A DNA stretch of 64,000 nucleotides from Megaustenia siamemsis (lineage: Eukaryota; Mollusca; Gastropoda; Stylommatophora; Ariophantidae). The DNA lies in the NCBI GenBank assembly GCA_032433765.1, contig JAVIAB010000124.1, forward strand, positions 97,834,202 to 97,898,201, in the 5' to 3' direction. The notes beneath the pieces were generated by a model. The model searched no databases. It was not told where the DNA came from and saw nothing but the letters and a program-made list of their open reading frames with translations. The position numbers were made by a program, and so were the translations under genes. This document shows positions 20,935 through 31,240 of this stretch, in pieces (the stretch's first letter is position 1; each line of letters opens with the position of its first letter).

Positions 20935-21720
20935 TTTCGATATTTTGAACAAAACAGGATGTTAGACAAGGTTTGTGTGCTGTCACCAGATTTGTTTAAT
21001 ATTTGTAGTGAGATTATTTTAAGATCCATAAGGGGCATGCCTGGAACAACAATTGGAGGTCATAATATAAAAAAATCTAAGGTATGCTGATGATACAGTC
21101 TTAATAGCTAAGAGTGAAAATGAGTTATAAGAAATGTTGGACATTATAGTGGAAGAAAGCAAAAATAAAGGACTCAGCCTTAATAGCAAAAAGACAGAGG
21201 TAATGGTAACATCAAAGAAAAAGACATCACCTCAGTGCAAAATAAAGACAAGTGGAACAATATTAAAACAGGTAAATTAATTTAAATATTTGGGAATTTT
21301 GTTAACCTCAGACGGAAGATGTACAACAGAGTGAGATGCAGAATGGGTCAGGCAAAAGCAGCTTTCCAAAAAAATGAGGAAGATACTATGCAATCCATTT
21401 TTGACAATAGAAACAAGAAAAAGAGTTCTTAAATGTTATTTAGAACCAGTCTTAACATATGGATGTGAATCGTGGACAATAGGACAACAGACAAGAAAAT
21501 CACTGGAGTCTGTAGAAATGTGGTTTTACAGAAGAATGTTGAGAGTACCATGGACAGCTAAGAAGAGTAATGAAAATGTTCTGAGAGAGGTCAAAGCAAA
21601 AAGATAGCTAATTTCCAATATTAGGAAGAAACAATCATCATTTTTTGGCCATGTAATGAGAAGAGAACAACTGGAAACATTGAGGGACGAAGAGATAGAG
21701 GGAAGCAAAGAGAAAAAAAA
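20935..21720 (+). pseudogene. RTE-B' LINE, RT palm to C-terminus, broken
   Basis: The longest RTE-B' remnant on the plus strand. Despite frameshifts one can read GVRQGLCAVT/SPDLFNI (motif D box region), RYADDTVLIAKSENEL (catalytic YADD), GLSLNSKKTEVMVTSKK, FKYLGILLTSDGRCTT, then an open frame 21374-21607 with VLTYGCESWTIGQQTRKS and WFYRRMLRVPWTAKKSNE, and finally KKQSSFFGHVMRRE. It lacks the 5' half and the 3' tail. It gives the unexpanded state of the 25-bp segment amplified at 3401-4410. Confidence 0.85.
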
Positions 21721-21724
21721 TCAC

Positions 21725-22140
21725 ATATGATGTCGCAGCCATCAGAACACGTCTGTTTGCACTGTAGCCCAAAATTACCATCGGGACAAGTGTCATTGCA
21801 GGTGTAGCCAGGATGCTTACATTGTAGGCATTTTCCGGATTTTTCCTCACATGAAGACAAGATGACTAAGACAAGACCCGGAGCAGTCGTGTCCATAGAT
21901 CACATGTGAACAGTTGTCGTGACACGTACCGATGATGACGTTGCAGCCTCTGCAACACCCACTACACACTGCACAAAACAAACAAGAATGCCCGTCCAGA
22001 CAATAGGTGTCTGTAAATGTTTGCACTTCGCACACCGTCAGTGCACTGTCGGCCTGCGAAATGGTCGGTGAGAACTCAATCTTAATGTGTGCCATTGTCG
22101 CTTGTGTGGTGACTACAATAGTGTTCACAGAAATATTTTA
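21725..22140 (-). pseudogene. EGF-type (MEGF-like) extracellular gene fragment
   Basis: On the minus strand the first frame (from 22128) gives a stretch ending SALTVCEVQTF, the usual last strand of a galactose-binding-like/F5-8 type domain, followed by Cys-dense EGF-like sequence (CRGCNVIIGTCHDNCSHVIY, then GHDCSGSC). The reading then shifts frame to CEEKSGKCLQCKHPGY, TCNDTCPDGNFGLQCKQTC and SDGC. The spacing CxxxxGxCxxC..GxxCxxxC is typical of multiple-EGF/scavenger receptor proteins. A frameshift between the two halves and the lack of flanking exons indicate a pseudogene or an isolated exon. Assignment to the EGF class is fairly secure; the specific gene is not. Confidence 0.6.
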
Positions 22141-22244
22141 ATGCGACACGTTCAATAGAACAATTTTTTATGAATGTAAACGCGTGCAATTTGACAGAAC
22201 GCAACACGTTCAATAGAACTGTATGGATGACCAGAATGAACATT

Positions 22245-22740
22245 TTGTTGGTTGCTGGAACTCCGACTGAGCAGATATGGGAATACCCCGCCTGCAGTGA
22301 AGCCGTTCTTTTCTTAAGTCTAAACCAGTTTATTTGTTGTTTCTCTCTGTAAGTAGATTAGGATTGGTTCAATGTCTACTCTTTCTCTTGTAATATCATT
22401 TCAGATTCGGTCTGTTATGGTCACTCCAAGCGCTTTTCTCAGACATCGCATCTCTGTGGTAACAAGCTTTCTTTTAAGCTTATTCGTAAGTGATCTTGTT
22501 TGGCATTTGTACCACAGTGTATGCGTGAATATACTCTGTATAGATGTTCCTAGGTCGTAATAGTTATTATTTTGTAATAAATCATATGGTATAGCTGACC
22601 AAATATTTGGTTAGCCTTATTGCATTGGATGTCTATTTCTTTATCGTTTTTACCATCTTCCGAGAATATTATTTCCAGATTTTTTAATGTTTGACTACTT
22701 AGAAATATTTGATATAATATTTAAATAGGATTATCTCAAT
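22245..22740 (-). pseudogene. LINE RT C-terminal fragment (unnamed family)
   Basis: The minus strand reads, with stops, LKNLEIIFSEDGKNDKEID, IQCNKANQIFGQLYHMI, MRCLRKALGVTITDRI (frame-corrected from CDV*EKRLE) and QQINWFRL. This is motif E followed by the EMRCLRKxxGvtxxDRI...INWFGhl stations of an RTE-like RT. It abuts an RTE-A fragment on the same strand. Confidence 0.6.
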
Positions 22741-23005
22741 ATTTTTATAGGTGTAGTGCAGTCCAGGTTTGGCATTGGTAGCTCAACTTTGAGATAAAGT
22801 TTGTGTTGTGGAATGCCCGTTTTGTCTCTTTTTTTCCTTGTTGGACAATAGTAGAGGTATCCGATAATTTGACAACCTTGTTGCACCCTGAGTCCATTAC
22901 TGCTGCTTGTGAAATGTATTTTGTCTACTAGACAAAAGTTTTTAAATTCCTTCACTTGTTTTAATTGTCTGCCGTCTACTGCTATGTTGGTGTTATATTT
23001 CATTG
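22741..23005 (-). pseudogene. RTE-A LINE internal fragment
   Basis: The minus-strand frame contains YNTNIAVDGRQLKQVKEFKN and a GLRVQQGCQIIGYLYYCPT stretch. These match NINITIEGRQLKQVEEFKYL and CINACQIIGQVS in the better copy at 59179-59511. Confidence 0.65.
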
Positions 23006-23390
23006 TGCAGTGTTAATGACTATTGACTAAGCGCTGCAAATGAATAAATATGTCCACTATCTTGTAGTGCCCTAAAACAGTCTCAATCTGTATGGCTTCC
23101 TAGCTCACAATCTTCTGTCAAAAACGATCGCTACACAAAAATGAAGCAAAACTATTTGTTTTAAAATGTCATTTGTTCTAGTTTTTATTTATTCATCAAG
23201 TGTTATATATTCAACATTTATTTCATCATTAATAATTACAGAGTTTTGCCAGACATGGTGTAGTTTGGATAAATATATACGTTAATTAACGGTAATTAAA
23301 CTGGAGTCAACTTAGACTCATGGTGTTTAAATCCCGTAACAAAACAACAAAGCTTGTCAAATCATTGGACATCTATCACAACTATTGTCC

Positions 23391-23900
23391 AACAAGGAAA
23401 TAACTCTAGAAGCAAAACGAGCACTCTGCAATATAATCTTCATACCAACGATGTGCTATCAATGCCAAGAACATAAGTATTTTTTACATATTTGTATACA
23501 AGAACAATAATAAAAATAACCTCTGCGAGGATGAAATGTGTTAGACGAATGACAGGAAACAGCCTGAGAGATAAGATCAGAAATGAAGAACTGAGAAAAA
23601 AAGCTAGGAATAACTCCAGTATAGAAAATATAAAGAAACAACAGATAAAAGGGTTTTACCACGTGACATGGCAGAGTGATCAAAACACAACAAACGAGCC
23701 ATCAAAAAACGTCGCGAGAACACCAGACCTTGGGTGGACAAAACAAGGTTTTGTGGGTCGACCACGAAAAAGATGGATCGATGGAAATTCAGAAGCACTA
23801 GGAAACATAACAGCAGTAGCGGCGAACAGAAGAGCAAAAGACCGCACATTATATCTTCCCTCGACGCTGAAAGGTAGATGAGAAGGAAAGAAAAAGAAGA
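23391..23900 (+). pseudogene. RTE-A LINE 3' end
   Basis: Reads KEITLEAKRALCNIIFIPTM, then MKCVRRMTGNSLRDKIRNEE, IENIKKQQIKGFYHVTWQ and GRPRKRWIDGNSEALGN, as in the complete element at 53586-56591. It ends near a short aagaagaggaagaag tail. Frame breaks precede 23492. Confidence 0.85.
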
Positions 23901-25011
23901 GGAAGAAGAAATCCCGTAATCTATAAAATACATATTTTGATCATCCTTCCCTTGAGATCAGCAGTAGCGTGGAGTTAACGCACTTTTAGACGATTAAAGG
24001 AACGAGGTTTCAAACGCAGATTAGCACTCTGCAGTCGTCCCAGCTGATAAAGAAATAGGTCCCTGGTGCACTGAGTTGGGAAAATGAAATGAAAGCAAGG
24101 ATTGAGCACTAGCCCTCACCTCCAACTTCTGTCAACTAGTATGGTAAATGTTTACGTCACTTCCCTGCGACATATCTCACGTGACATTACTGCTACTGCA
24201 ACATTCTTCCCACAAGACAGTTTATCTCTCTTAACTTAATTTATAAAATTAAATACTTTCTTATTTATTTAAAATGTTTAATGCTATATTCATTTCAAGC
24301 AACAGTTGAAACCGCAGTGAAATCCGACACATAATGTGCACGTAATCATATAATTGGTTTTAAGACTCTGGATTTAGCTATTTCTTAACCCCTGTGTCAA
24401 TGCTAAGACTGCATTTCCGTTTTCTTATAAACGCGTTGTTATTAAAGATTCGTGCTGTTTACACAACGCAGTGTAATTATCTGTATAGCGCATTCTAGTT
24501 TCTTGTCGCCTTAATGTTATAATGATACGTCTAGAATAGACTTCGTGTCTTTTTTTTTTAAATTTCATTTAAAGCCTGAAATGGTGACATGTGTTTACTG
24601 TTAGAACACAACAAATGTTTGCTAACTTTTTTTTATGTTTATGGATCATTGTTAATGGGTCAGTAAAAATTTAGTGTATTGTTGCCGAAAAAAATAAGTC
24701 TATCGTATATGAAAGCTTATTTGTTGATGTTTGTGAACGAGCCTAGCACGCTGTTAAAGTTTAATGCACTAAAAATTCTAAGATAGAAAAAAATAGAATC
24801 TTAATGAAAAATCCAAACCATCTTGCAAGGGATACCTTCAGACAGCATGTACACGTATTAGATTAGAACAAAAAAAGATATGTGGGAAGCCCTAATACAT
24901 GCGCATTGGTCCAGCAGTAAAAACAAAACGAAAATAATCATAGGTGCTCTGGGAAGTTTTCAAAAACGAAAACCTCGAGACAGATATGAGAGTTCTATCA
25001 CTTTAAATAGT
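23901..25011. other. No feature recognised
   Basis: AT-rich spacer of about 1.1 kb with no credible open frame, no tandem repeat and no homology seen to other parts of the window. Confidence 0.5.
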
Positions 25012-25080
25012 TGCCAAGTCCAGTTCATAGACCACTGAGCTATCGCGGCTCCCTATCCCTTATCATGTACCAAGAAAACT
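25012..25080 (-). mobile_element. SINE-1 5' end plus duplicated flank
   Basis: Minus-strand SINE-1 head (complement of gatagctcagtggtctatga) followed by ccctatcccttatcatgt. The same approximately 70-bp combination recurs at 25500-25568, so the two flank the RTE-E insertion as a direct repeat. Confidence 0.65.
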
Positions 25081-25385
25081 ACCTCAGAGATATCAGTCAA
25101 ATACCAGTGGATAAAGAGACACAGCGAAGACGATGGCGTTGGATAGGACACACACTGCCGAAGAAAACTGAGAGTATTACACATCAGGCCCTTTTTTTGA
25201 AACCCCAGGGGAAAAGACAAAGAGGAAGACCAAAGAATTCTTGGAGAAAACAGATAGAAGCAGAGATGAAGATGATGGGGAAGACATAGAATGATCTTAA
25301 AAGAACAGCAAGAAACAGAACGACTTTTAAAGTGTTTGTCGAGGACTTATGCTCCACAGGCAGCTGGAAGGTAGAAGAAGAAGAA
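25081..25385 (+). pseudogene. RTE-E LINE 3' end
   Basis: Reads ISQIPVDKETQRRRWRWIGH, then QGKRQRGRPKNSWRKQIEAE and a stop, a frame-broken ARNRTTFKVFVEDLCS, and a (GAA)n tail at 25372-25386. The last about 100 residues of an RT. Further copies lie at 41355-41800 (minus) and 62680-63013 (plus). Confidence 0.8.
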
Positions 25386-25545
25386 GTCGGTATTACGTCC
25401 GTGCAGCTTTACTTTCCCATAAAAAAAAATCCGGTACCCATTTAAGGTTGGGTGAACCCAGAAGCCGTCAATCGGGATCGAACCCGACCCTTTGTAGTCC
25501 AGTTCACAGACCACTGAGCTATCGCGGCTCCCTATCACTTATCAC
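25386..25545 (-). mobile_element. SINE-1, 3' truncated
   Basis: Complement of the SINE-1 body from gggcgtaata back through tggttaccggattttt, gggttcacccag and the B box (gttcgatcccg) to the A box (gatagctcagtgg). Confidence 0.8.
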
Positions 25546-25599
25546 GCACCAGGAAAACTACCACAGAGATACATGGACACGGGTTTTCAGAGATCAATC

Positions 25600-26970
25600 C
25601 TTAAAAAGGGAGCTAATTTCATCCATATAACCTACCCAAGTGGAAAGACACAAACATAATCTCTTCCACACGGAGAAATGTACGCACATTTTAGAGCAGA
25701 GGCAGTGACACTCCACACAGCCATAACTCTCAACACACAAGAGGTTCTAACCCCAAACATTGTCACCCTCTGATGGTGTGATGCAAGGTGAGTCATTCAA
25801 GAGATGTCAAGTCTGAAACAGGGCAGACTCATTCAGGGAATAAAGAACAGCAAATCTTTACTGTCAGAAAAGGCAGAACTAGTCTTGCAGTGGATACGAA
25901 TTCGCAAAAGCAGTTGGGAGCCTTCAACAGACCAACTTACCCCAGAGCCTCAAAGAAATAAAAACAATCTTGAAACAAGCTAGGAAAAGAGATTGGAGAG
26001 AGTAATATAGAAAATATGAGCCAGAACACGACAAACAAACTCATGAGACATGAGCAGACCAAGATATTTAAACTCAGAACTGGTCATTGTGACCTCAGCA
26101 CACACATGCACCAGATATGACTCTGTAACTTTTTAACATGTGACTGTGAAGCATCCAGACACGCTCCAGAGCACACACTACAGCACTCTCAACACAGAGC
26201 ACACAATACAGGACTGCAACACTCTCAATACAGGGCACACAATACAGACTGTTGCACTCTGAACACAGAGCACGCACTACAGGACTGCAGCACTCTCAAT
26301 ACAGAGCACACACTACAGGACTGTAGCACTCTCGATACAGAGCACACACTACAGGACTGTAGAACTCTTAACACAGAGCACACACTACAGGACTGTAGCA
26401 CTCTTAACACAGAGCACGCACTACAGGACTGCAGCACTCTCAATACAGAGCACACAATACAGGACTGTAGCACTCTCAATACAGAGCACACACTACAGGA
26501 CTGTAGAACTCTCAATACAGAACACACACTGCAGGACTGTAGCACTCTTAACACAGAACACACTCTACAGGACTGCAACACTCTCAACACAGAGCACACA
26601 CTACAGGACTGTAGCACTTTCAACACAGAGCACATACTACAGGACTGCATCACTCTCAACACAGAGCACACACTACAGGACTGCAACACTCTCAACACAG
26701 AGCACACACTAGAGAACTGTAGCACTCTCAACACAGAGCACACACTACAGGACTGTAGCATTCTCAACACAGAGCACACACTAGAGGACTGTAGCACTCT
26801 CAACACCCCAAGAACTCAAATATGACCACCAGAAACAACCACGCTACATGACAAGTTATGGGGAACCGGTGAGGACCTCAAACGCACCGTCTTGTTTGTA
26901 ACCCAAACTTGTTTAAATGTCTTAACGCATAGCAATAGCTGACCGCTGAAGAAGAAGAAGAGGAAGAACA
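25600..26970 (+). pseudogene. LINE-G 3' end (RNase H to zinc-finger tail) with internal array
   Basis: Degenerate C-terminal half of an RNase H-bearing LINE. Readable stations are FRAEAVTLHTAIT (RNase H Glu region), TKIFKLRTGHCDLSTHMHQI (26060-26120), a TCDCEASRHAPEHTLQ Cys/His motif at 26137-26190, then the 36-bp array. After the array, near 26815-26915, comes TPRTQI.PPETTTLHDKLW and GTGEDLKRTVLFVTQTCLNV. The second copy at 27640-28620 has the same order without the array. Stops throughout make it a pseudogene. Confidence 0.8.
26165..26812 (+). repeat. 36-bp minisatellite (about 18 copies) made from a LINE Cys/His motif
   Basis: Units read in the LINE frame as EHTLQDCSTLNT (12 codons), with variants such as EHALQDC. 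The unexpanded paralogue at 28455-28500 has KHVLQDCPQYTD. Left and right flanks continue the LINE protein in the same frame, so the array is an in-frame internal expansion. The minus-strand frame of 193 codons across it is a by-product. Confidence 0.9.
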
Positions 26971-27271
26971 AGTAGTAGAAAAACAAGAGGAAGAAGTAGA
27001 TGTTTCATATTTATAGTTCCAATGTAGCGTTAATGCTATTGTGTACACGTCTAGCATGTTGATTTATTATATATCACGTATAAGTTCAGTGTGGTATTTA
27101 TTATGAAATATCATTTTTTTGGTGTTTTTTATGATTAGAAAACACTAGCATTGTATTGATGATAAAACATAAACCTAGTACTGTGTTTATGATGAAACAT
27201 AAGCTGATTGGCGGGGTAAGTATTAATGAATAAACATAAGTACAGAGTTATTTTAATCATTAAATCTAAGC
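26971..27271. other. No feature recognised
   Basis: AT-rich spacer just upstream of a SINE-1 insertion. Confidence 0.45.
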
Positions 27272-27284
27272 TTAGCGTGATTTT

Positions 27285-27545
27285 GGGAGCTGCGATAGCT
27301 CAGTGGTTAGTGAACTGGACTACAAAGACAAGAGGTAGGGTGGGATCCCAACCGACGGCTTCCGGGTTCACCCAGCCTTTAATGATTTACCGGATTTTTT
27401 TAATGGGAAAGTAAAGTGGCAAGGGCGTAATACCGACCACATTACACCAAAAATTATGTGCTGAAGGTCTGTAAAAATTATGGTCACTAACACCATATTC
27501 TCTATACGCCACTTGGCGTGACGGGGCACTTTACTTTTTTTTTAT
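27285..27545 (+). mobile_element. SINE-1, complete copy with 13-bp TSD
   Basis: tRNA-derived SINE of about 261 bp flanked by perfect ttagcgtgatttt repeats at 27272-27284 and 27546-27558. The pol III A box-like tagctcagtggttagtgaac lies near the start and a degraded B box (gtgggatcccaac) about 35 nt later. The body follows with gggttcacccag, gtaataccgaccac, atggtcactaacaccatatt and cgccacttggcgtgacgggg, ending in a T run. Best reference copy of the family in this window. Confidence 0.9.
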
Positions 27546-27639
27546 TTAGCGTGATTTTAATGTTGAAAAATAAGCTTAACATGGCATTAATGATGAAACA
27601 TAAGCAAAGCATGTTTGGTGTTGAATATAATTGTTTCAC

Positions 27640-28620
27640 TCTCTTGTACTGTGTCTTCATGTACTTTGCAGCGACGGAATAAAATGGGCTATTATTGACA
27701 GAAGTGAGCGGTTAATTTCTAGCCATAGGTTAGAATCAATCAGACACATAAAGATAACACCTAGTAGAAAACACATACACGATACCTACCCACGGGACTC
27801 TTGGTCCCACATATACACAGATGGCTCTGCTACAAATGCCACCAGAAATGGAGGGGGAGGTGTGTTCTTGACGCTGAATAACCTGGACGAGATCACCAAG
27901 TCAATAGCTACTGGGAGATTCTCAAACAACTTTAAAGCAGAAACTGAGGCTCTCAGAGATGCTGCAACACTGGGGCTACTCAACACAAAAGTAACATGCA
28001 CAATAAATCGGTGATTCTGACTGATGCACTGTCAGTACTATCAGCTCTATAAAGCCCAAGAACAATGAACTAGATGACTTGAGAACAGCCTTGGACCAAC
28101 TAACAATAACTTCCAGAGAGTAGTCATTCAATGGATACCATCACACTGTAATATACACGGGAACGAACGTGCAGACAAATTAGCTAAAGAGCGAGGGAGA
28201 TTACCACAAGAGAACCATCCGCTCAGTTATGATGAAGCCAAATCCATCCTCAAGGGTCAGTTCCATGAATAATGGAAACGAGAACATCCAAAGCATAACG
28301 AGAGGGACGGATACCATCAACTATCAAGGATGGATCAAGTCATCATACTTCGCCTACGCACTGACAATGAGAAATCACATGTTCAACAAATTCTAAATAG
28401 GTACAACCAGCCTATGCCACTGTACACTGGACAATATGACTACAAAACATGTTCTACAGGATTGCCCCCAGTACACAGACCTGAGAAGAGCAATGTGGTC
28501 CACGCCCACCTCCCTGGAAGAAAAACTATATGGGGCAATCGATTCGCTTAAACAAACAGCTGACTTCATGAGAGAGTCTGGAATCCAACTCTGATTGAGT
28601 CTTGATCGCAGAGACAGAAA
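27640..28620 (+). pseudogene. LINE-G 3' end (RNase H and zinc-finger tail)
   Basis: The frame 27631-28014 contains WSHIYTDGSATNATRNGGGG (RNase H first Asp) and NNFKAETEALRDAATLGLL (Glu). After frame breaks come ILTDALSVLSAL (second Asp), VIQWIPSHCNIHGNERADKL (His/Asp motif), RLRTDN, HVLQDCPQYTDLRRAMWS and SLEEKLYGAIDSLKQTADFM, ending at a stop near 28594. All four RNase H acidic stations are recognisable but spread over at least two frames, so the copy is dead. It supplies the unexpanded state of the 36-bp array at 26 kb. Confidence 0.85.
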
Positions 28621-28679
28621 TGAGCGGTTCTAGCCAAGCAGTATCTGATGATTGATATTTCGTCATTTATCTATTTGTG

Positions 28680-29180
28680 TTCGGACATTTTATTCTTCTT
28701 CTTCTCTCCTTCCTCATTTGCCATTTAGCGTCGGAGGGAGATGGCGCTTTTGCTCTTCTGTTCGCCTCTGCTGCTGTTATGTTTCCTAGTGCTTCTAATA
28801 TTCCATCCATCCATCTTTTCTGCCTTGTCACGTGGCCAAAACATTTTATCTGTTGTTTTTTTTTTTAAAATATATTCTATCACGGGGACTATTCTTTGCT
28901 TTTTTTTAGCAGTTCTTCATTTCTGATCTTATCTCTCAGACTGTTTCCTGTCATTCGTCTAACACATTTCATCTCTGTAGAGGTTATTTTTTTTTTATTG
29001 TTCTTGCATCTAGGATCCAGGCCTGGCATTAGTGTCACAACGTTGGGATGAATATTGTATTGTAGAGTGCTCGTTTTGCCTCTAGAGTTATTTCCTTGTT
29101 GGACAATAGTGGTGATAACTGTCCAATGATTTGACAAGCTTTGTCGCATCTTGATTCTATCTCTGCTGTGTCCGTGCATG
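28680..29180 (-). pseudogene. RTE-A LINE 3' end
   Basis: The minus strand reads KVTSTEMKCVRRMTGNSL-like sequence (ITSTEMKCVRRMTGNSLRDK, 28889-29179), then IKKQQIK, and the complement of the GRP.KRWI region down to a (GAA)n tail at 28685-28705. 5' truncated and frame-broken. Confidence 0.85.
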
Positions 29181-29269
29181 AATTCATTAATTCTAGATGC
29201 TGATTGTTTGTAAAAGGAGTTACATTTAATGTATTATCTTAAGACATATCATTTCTGTAGTTGTGATCT

Positions 29270-29343
29270 TAGTTTCATTTCGTTTCTTTCTGTTTTCATT
29301 TCGTTTCTTTCTGTTTTCATTTCGTTTCTTTCTGTTTTCTTTT
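29270..29343 (+). repeat. 21-bp tandem repeat, about 3.5 copies
   Basis: Units of tttcatttcgtttctttctg plus t. Confidence 0.9.
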
Positions 29344-29374
29344 GGCACCAGCGACGGATATTCGGAGTCAGCAC

Positions 29375-29690
29375 TGAGGCCACGACTCCTCAAATATTTT
29401 ATTAGAATACATAAAGCAATGACATACTTTCCAGCTAAATGTACAACCAGTCAAAATGTGTCCTAGTATAGCCGTGACAGCGTTCAAGAAATACATATAG
29501 CAATCACATACTTTCCAGCTATATTGTGTCAATGTACAACCAGCCAAAATGTGTCCTAGTATAGTTGTGACAGAGTTCAAGAAATACATAAAGCAATCAC
29601 ATACTTTCCAGCTATATTGTGTCAATGTACAACCAGCCAAAATTTTTGTAAGTATAGCCGTGACAGCGTTCAAGAAATTCAAGCCGTTAC
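29375..29690 (+). repeat. 93-bp tandem repeat, about 3 copies, at the Rep-Y edge
   Basis: Repeated stations gtgtcctagtatagccgtga, tcaagaaatacataaagcaa, catactttccagctatattg and aatgtacaaccagcc. The last unit runs into Rep-Y copy 2. Confidence 0.85.
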
Positions 29691-30530
29691 TAATAAAGTG
29701 GCTTCAATGTTTATGGATATTAAAACTACAACATGGAAACAGTAAATGGACATTTATCGACCTTGCATTGTGTATGAAAACTAGGTAGGTCATTTCTGCA
29801 ATCAGTTCCTTGTTGTCATGACAACAGAAGAGTGACTAATAAGAGGGCGTTCTATCTCGTTATTAAAATATATAGAAGTAGAGCCAATATGCTACAGAGC
29901 ATAAAGAGCCTACAGCTTCCTTAAGATCACTTCGCTGCACTGATGTATAAAAAAGACATTAATAAAAGTGTAGCAGCTATTTATTAACAGCCAGACTATA
30001 TTTTTTACTCATAACTTACAATGCAGATAACTAAGATATTATTACATTATAATTATGTTAATAATAGGTTAAGAATAGGTAGAATTGGATGGAAAGAAAA
30101 GAAAACAATTGATGAAGTCTTAAAACAACTAAAAATGAAAAGAGAACTACTAAACACACTTCAAACAAGACAAATGCGATTTTTGGGCCATGTTAAAAGA
30201 CACAACAGACAACTAAAAGTAATACAGAAGGGGAAAATACAAGGTAAAAGAGCCAGAGGCAGACCAAGACTAACATCAAAAGATGGACAAATTAACCTAT
30301 GACAACCTGCACCATCAAAGCAAGAGACAGAGCAGAACAGCGGTCCATGAAGGCCAATCTTCGTTGCGGAGATGACGCCCGATGATGATGATGATGATAA
30401 CTATGTTGATATAGGGCAAGGAAGGGACTATTTTACATCGCGTAAATCGCTGTAATATTGTAAATTATAAGGTTAAAGGTCATTCTAAAGTTCTGTCTCA
30501 CTTCCTGGCCTCCTCCAGTTTGAACCTACC
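29632..30530 (+). repeat. Rep-Y copy 2, interrupted by RTE-C
   Basis: Counterpart of 289-850. Homology resumes after the RTE-C insertion with atatagggcaaggaagggac, ggttaaaggtcattctaaag and ctgtctcacttcctggcctc. Confidence 0.7.
30064..30397 (+). pseudogene. RTE-C LINE 3' end, 14-bp imperfect TSD
   Basis: Flanked by taattatgttaata (30050-30063) and taactatgttgata (30398-30411), 12 of 14 identical. Encodes RIGRIGWKEKKTIDEVLKQL, KRELLNTLQTRQMRFLGHVK and GKIQGKRARGRPRLTSKDGQ, then stops. An ATG-repeat tail (gatgatgatgatgatgat) follows. It is the terminal about 90 residues of the RT. Confidence 0.85.
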
Positions 30531-30711
30531 ATTGCTAGCTGGTTGGCATCCATGTGTGACATTGATAGCACAGTAAAGCTTCCAGAAGAACTTTGTTGTA
30601 CAGTGCACTTTTTTCTTCCATTCGATGTATTTTTAACAATTTGTGTGTATTGTTTTTTTCTTCGTTTCATCTGTTCTCTAATTCTTAGTAAAGGATGCAA
30701 CATAATATCAT

Positions 30712-31240
30712 CATCATCATGTGCCATACCGGTTGGCGTAGGTGATCATGTCCCTCCACAATCTTCTATCTACAGTGCATCGTATCAGTTCTGTTGTTGA
30801 CTGTTTTCCATGCCATGACACAAAGCTATCCAGTATTTTCTCTCTTTGTCGCCCGCGATCTCTCTTTCCTTTTTATTTTGCCAGTTGCAACCAAGTATTC
30901 CAATGTCCTCTTCTCATGATGTGTCCGAAAAATGTTGATTGCTTCTTTCTGATGTTTTTTAAGAGCTCCCTTTTTGTGTTGGACTCTTTGAGAAATTCCT
31001 CATTGGTCATTTTAGCTGTCCAGGAAACTTTCAACATTCTTCTGAGAAATCCCATCTCTGTGGCCTCTAATCGTCTTTTCATTTGTTTGTCTACTGTCCA
31101 TGATTCGCTTCCATAGGTCGGAATTTGTTCTATATAGCACCGATGAACTCTCTTTCTAATTTTTATTGACATAGATTTGTTACATAGGATATTTTTCATT
31201 TTCTGAAATGCTATTTTGGCCTGAGCTATTCTGCTTAACA
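30712..31240 (-). pseudogene. RTE-B LINE 3' end
   Basis: The minus-strand frame 31241-30873 contains RIAQAKIAFQKMKNILCN, YIEQIPTYGSESWTVDKQMK, RRMLKVSWTAKMTNEEFLKE and IRKKQSTFFGHIMRRGHWN. It continues in another frame to the ATG-type tail at 30705-30722. Identity to 58235-58705 is high. Confidence 0.9.

Noticed and set aside
26225..26806. 193-codon minus-strand Cys/Ser/Val repeat frame
   Set aside because: Antisense of the LINE-G derived array.
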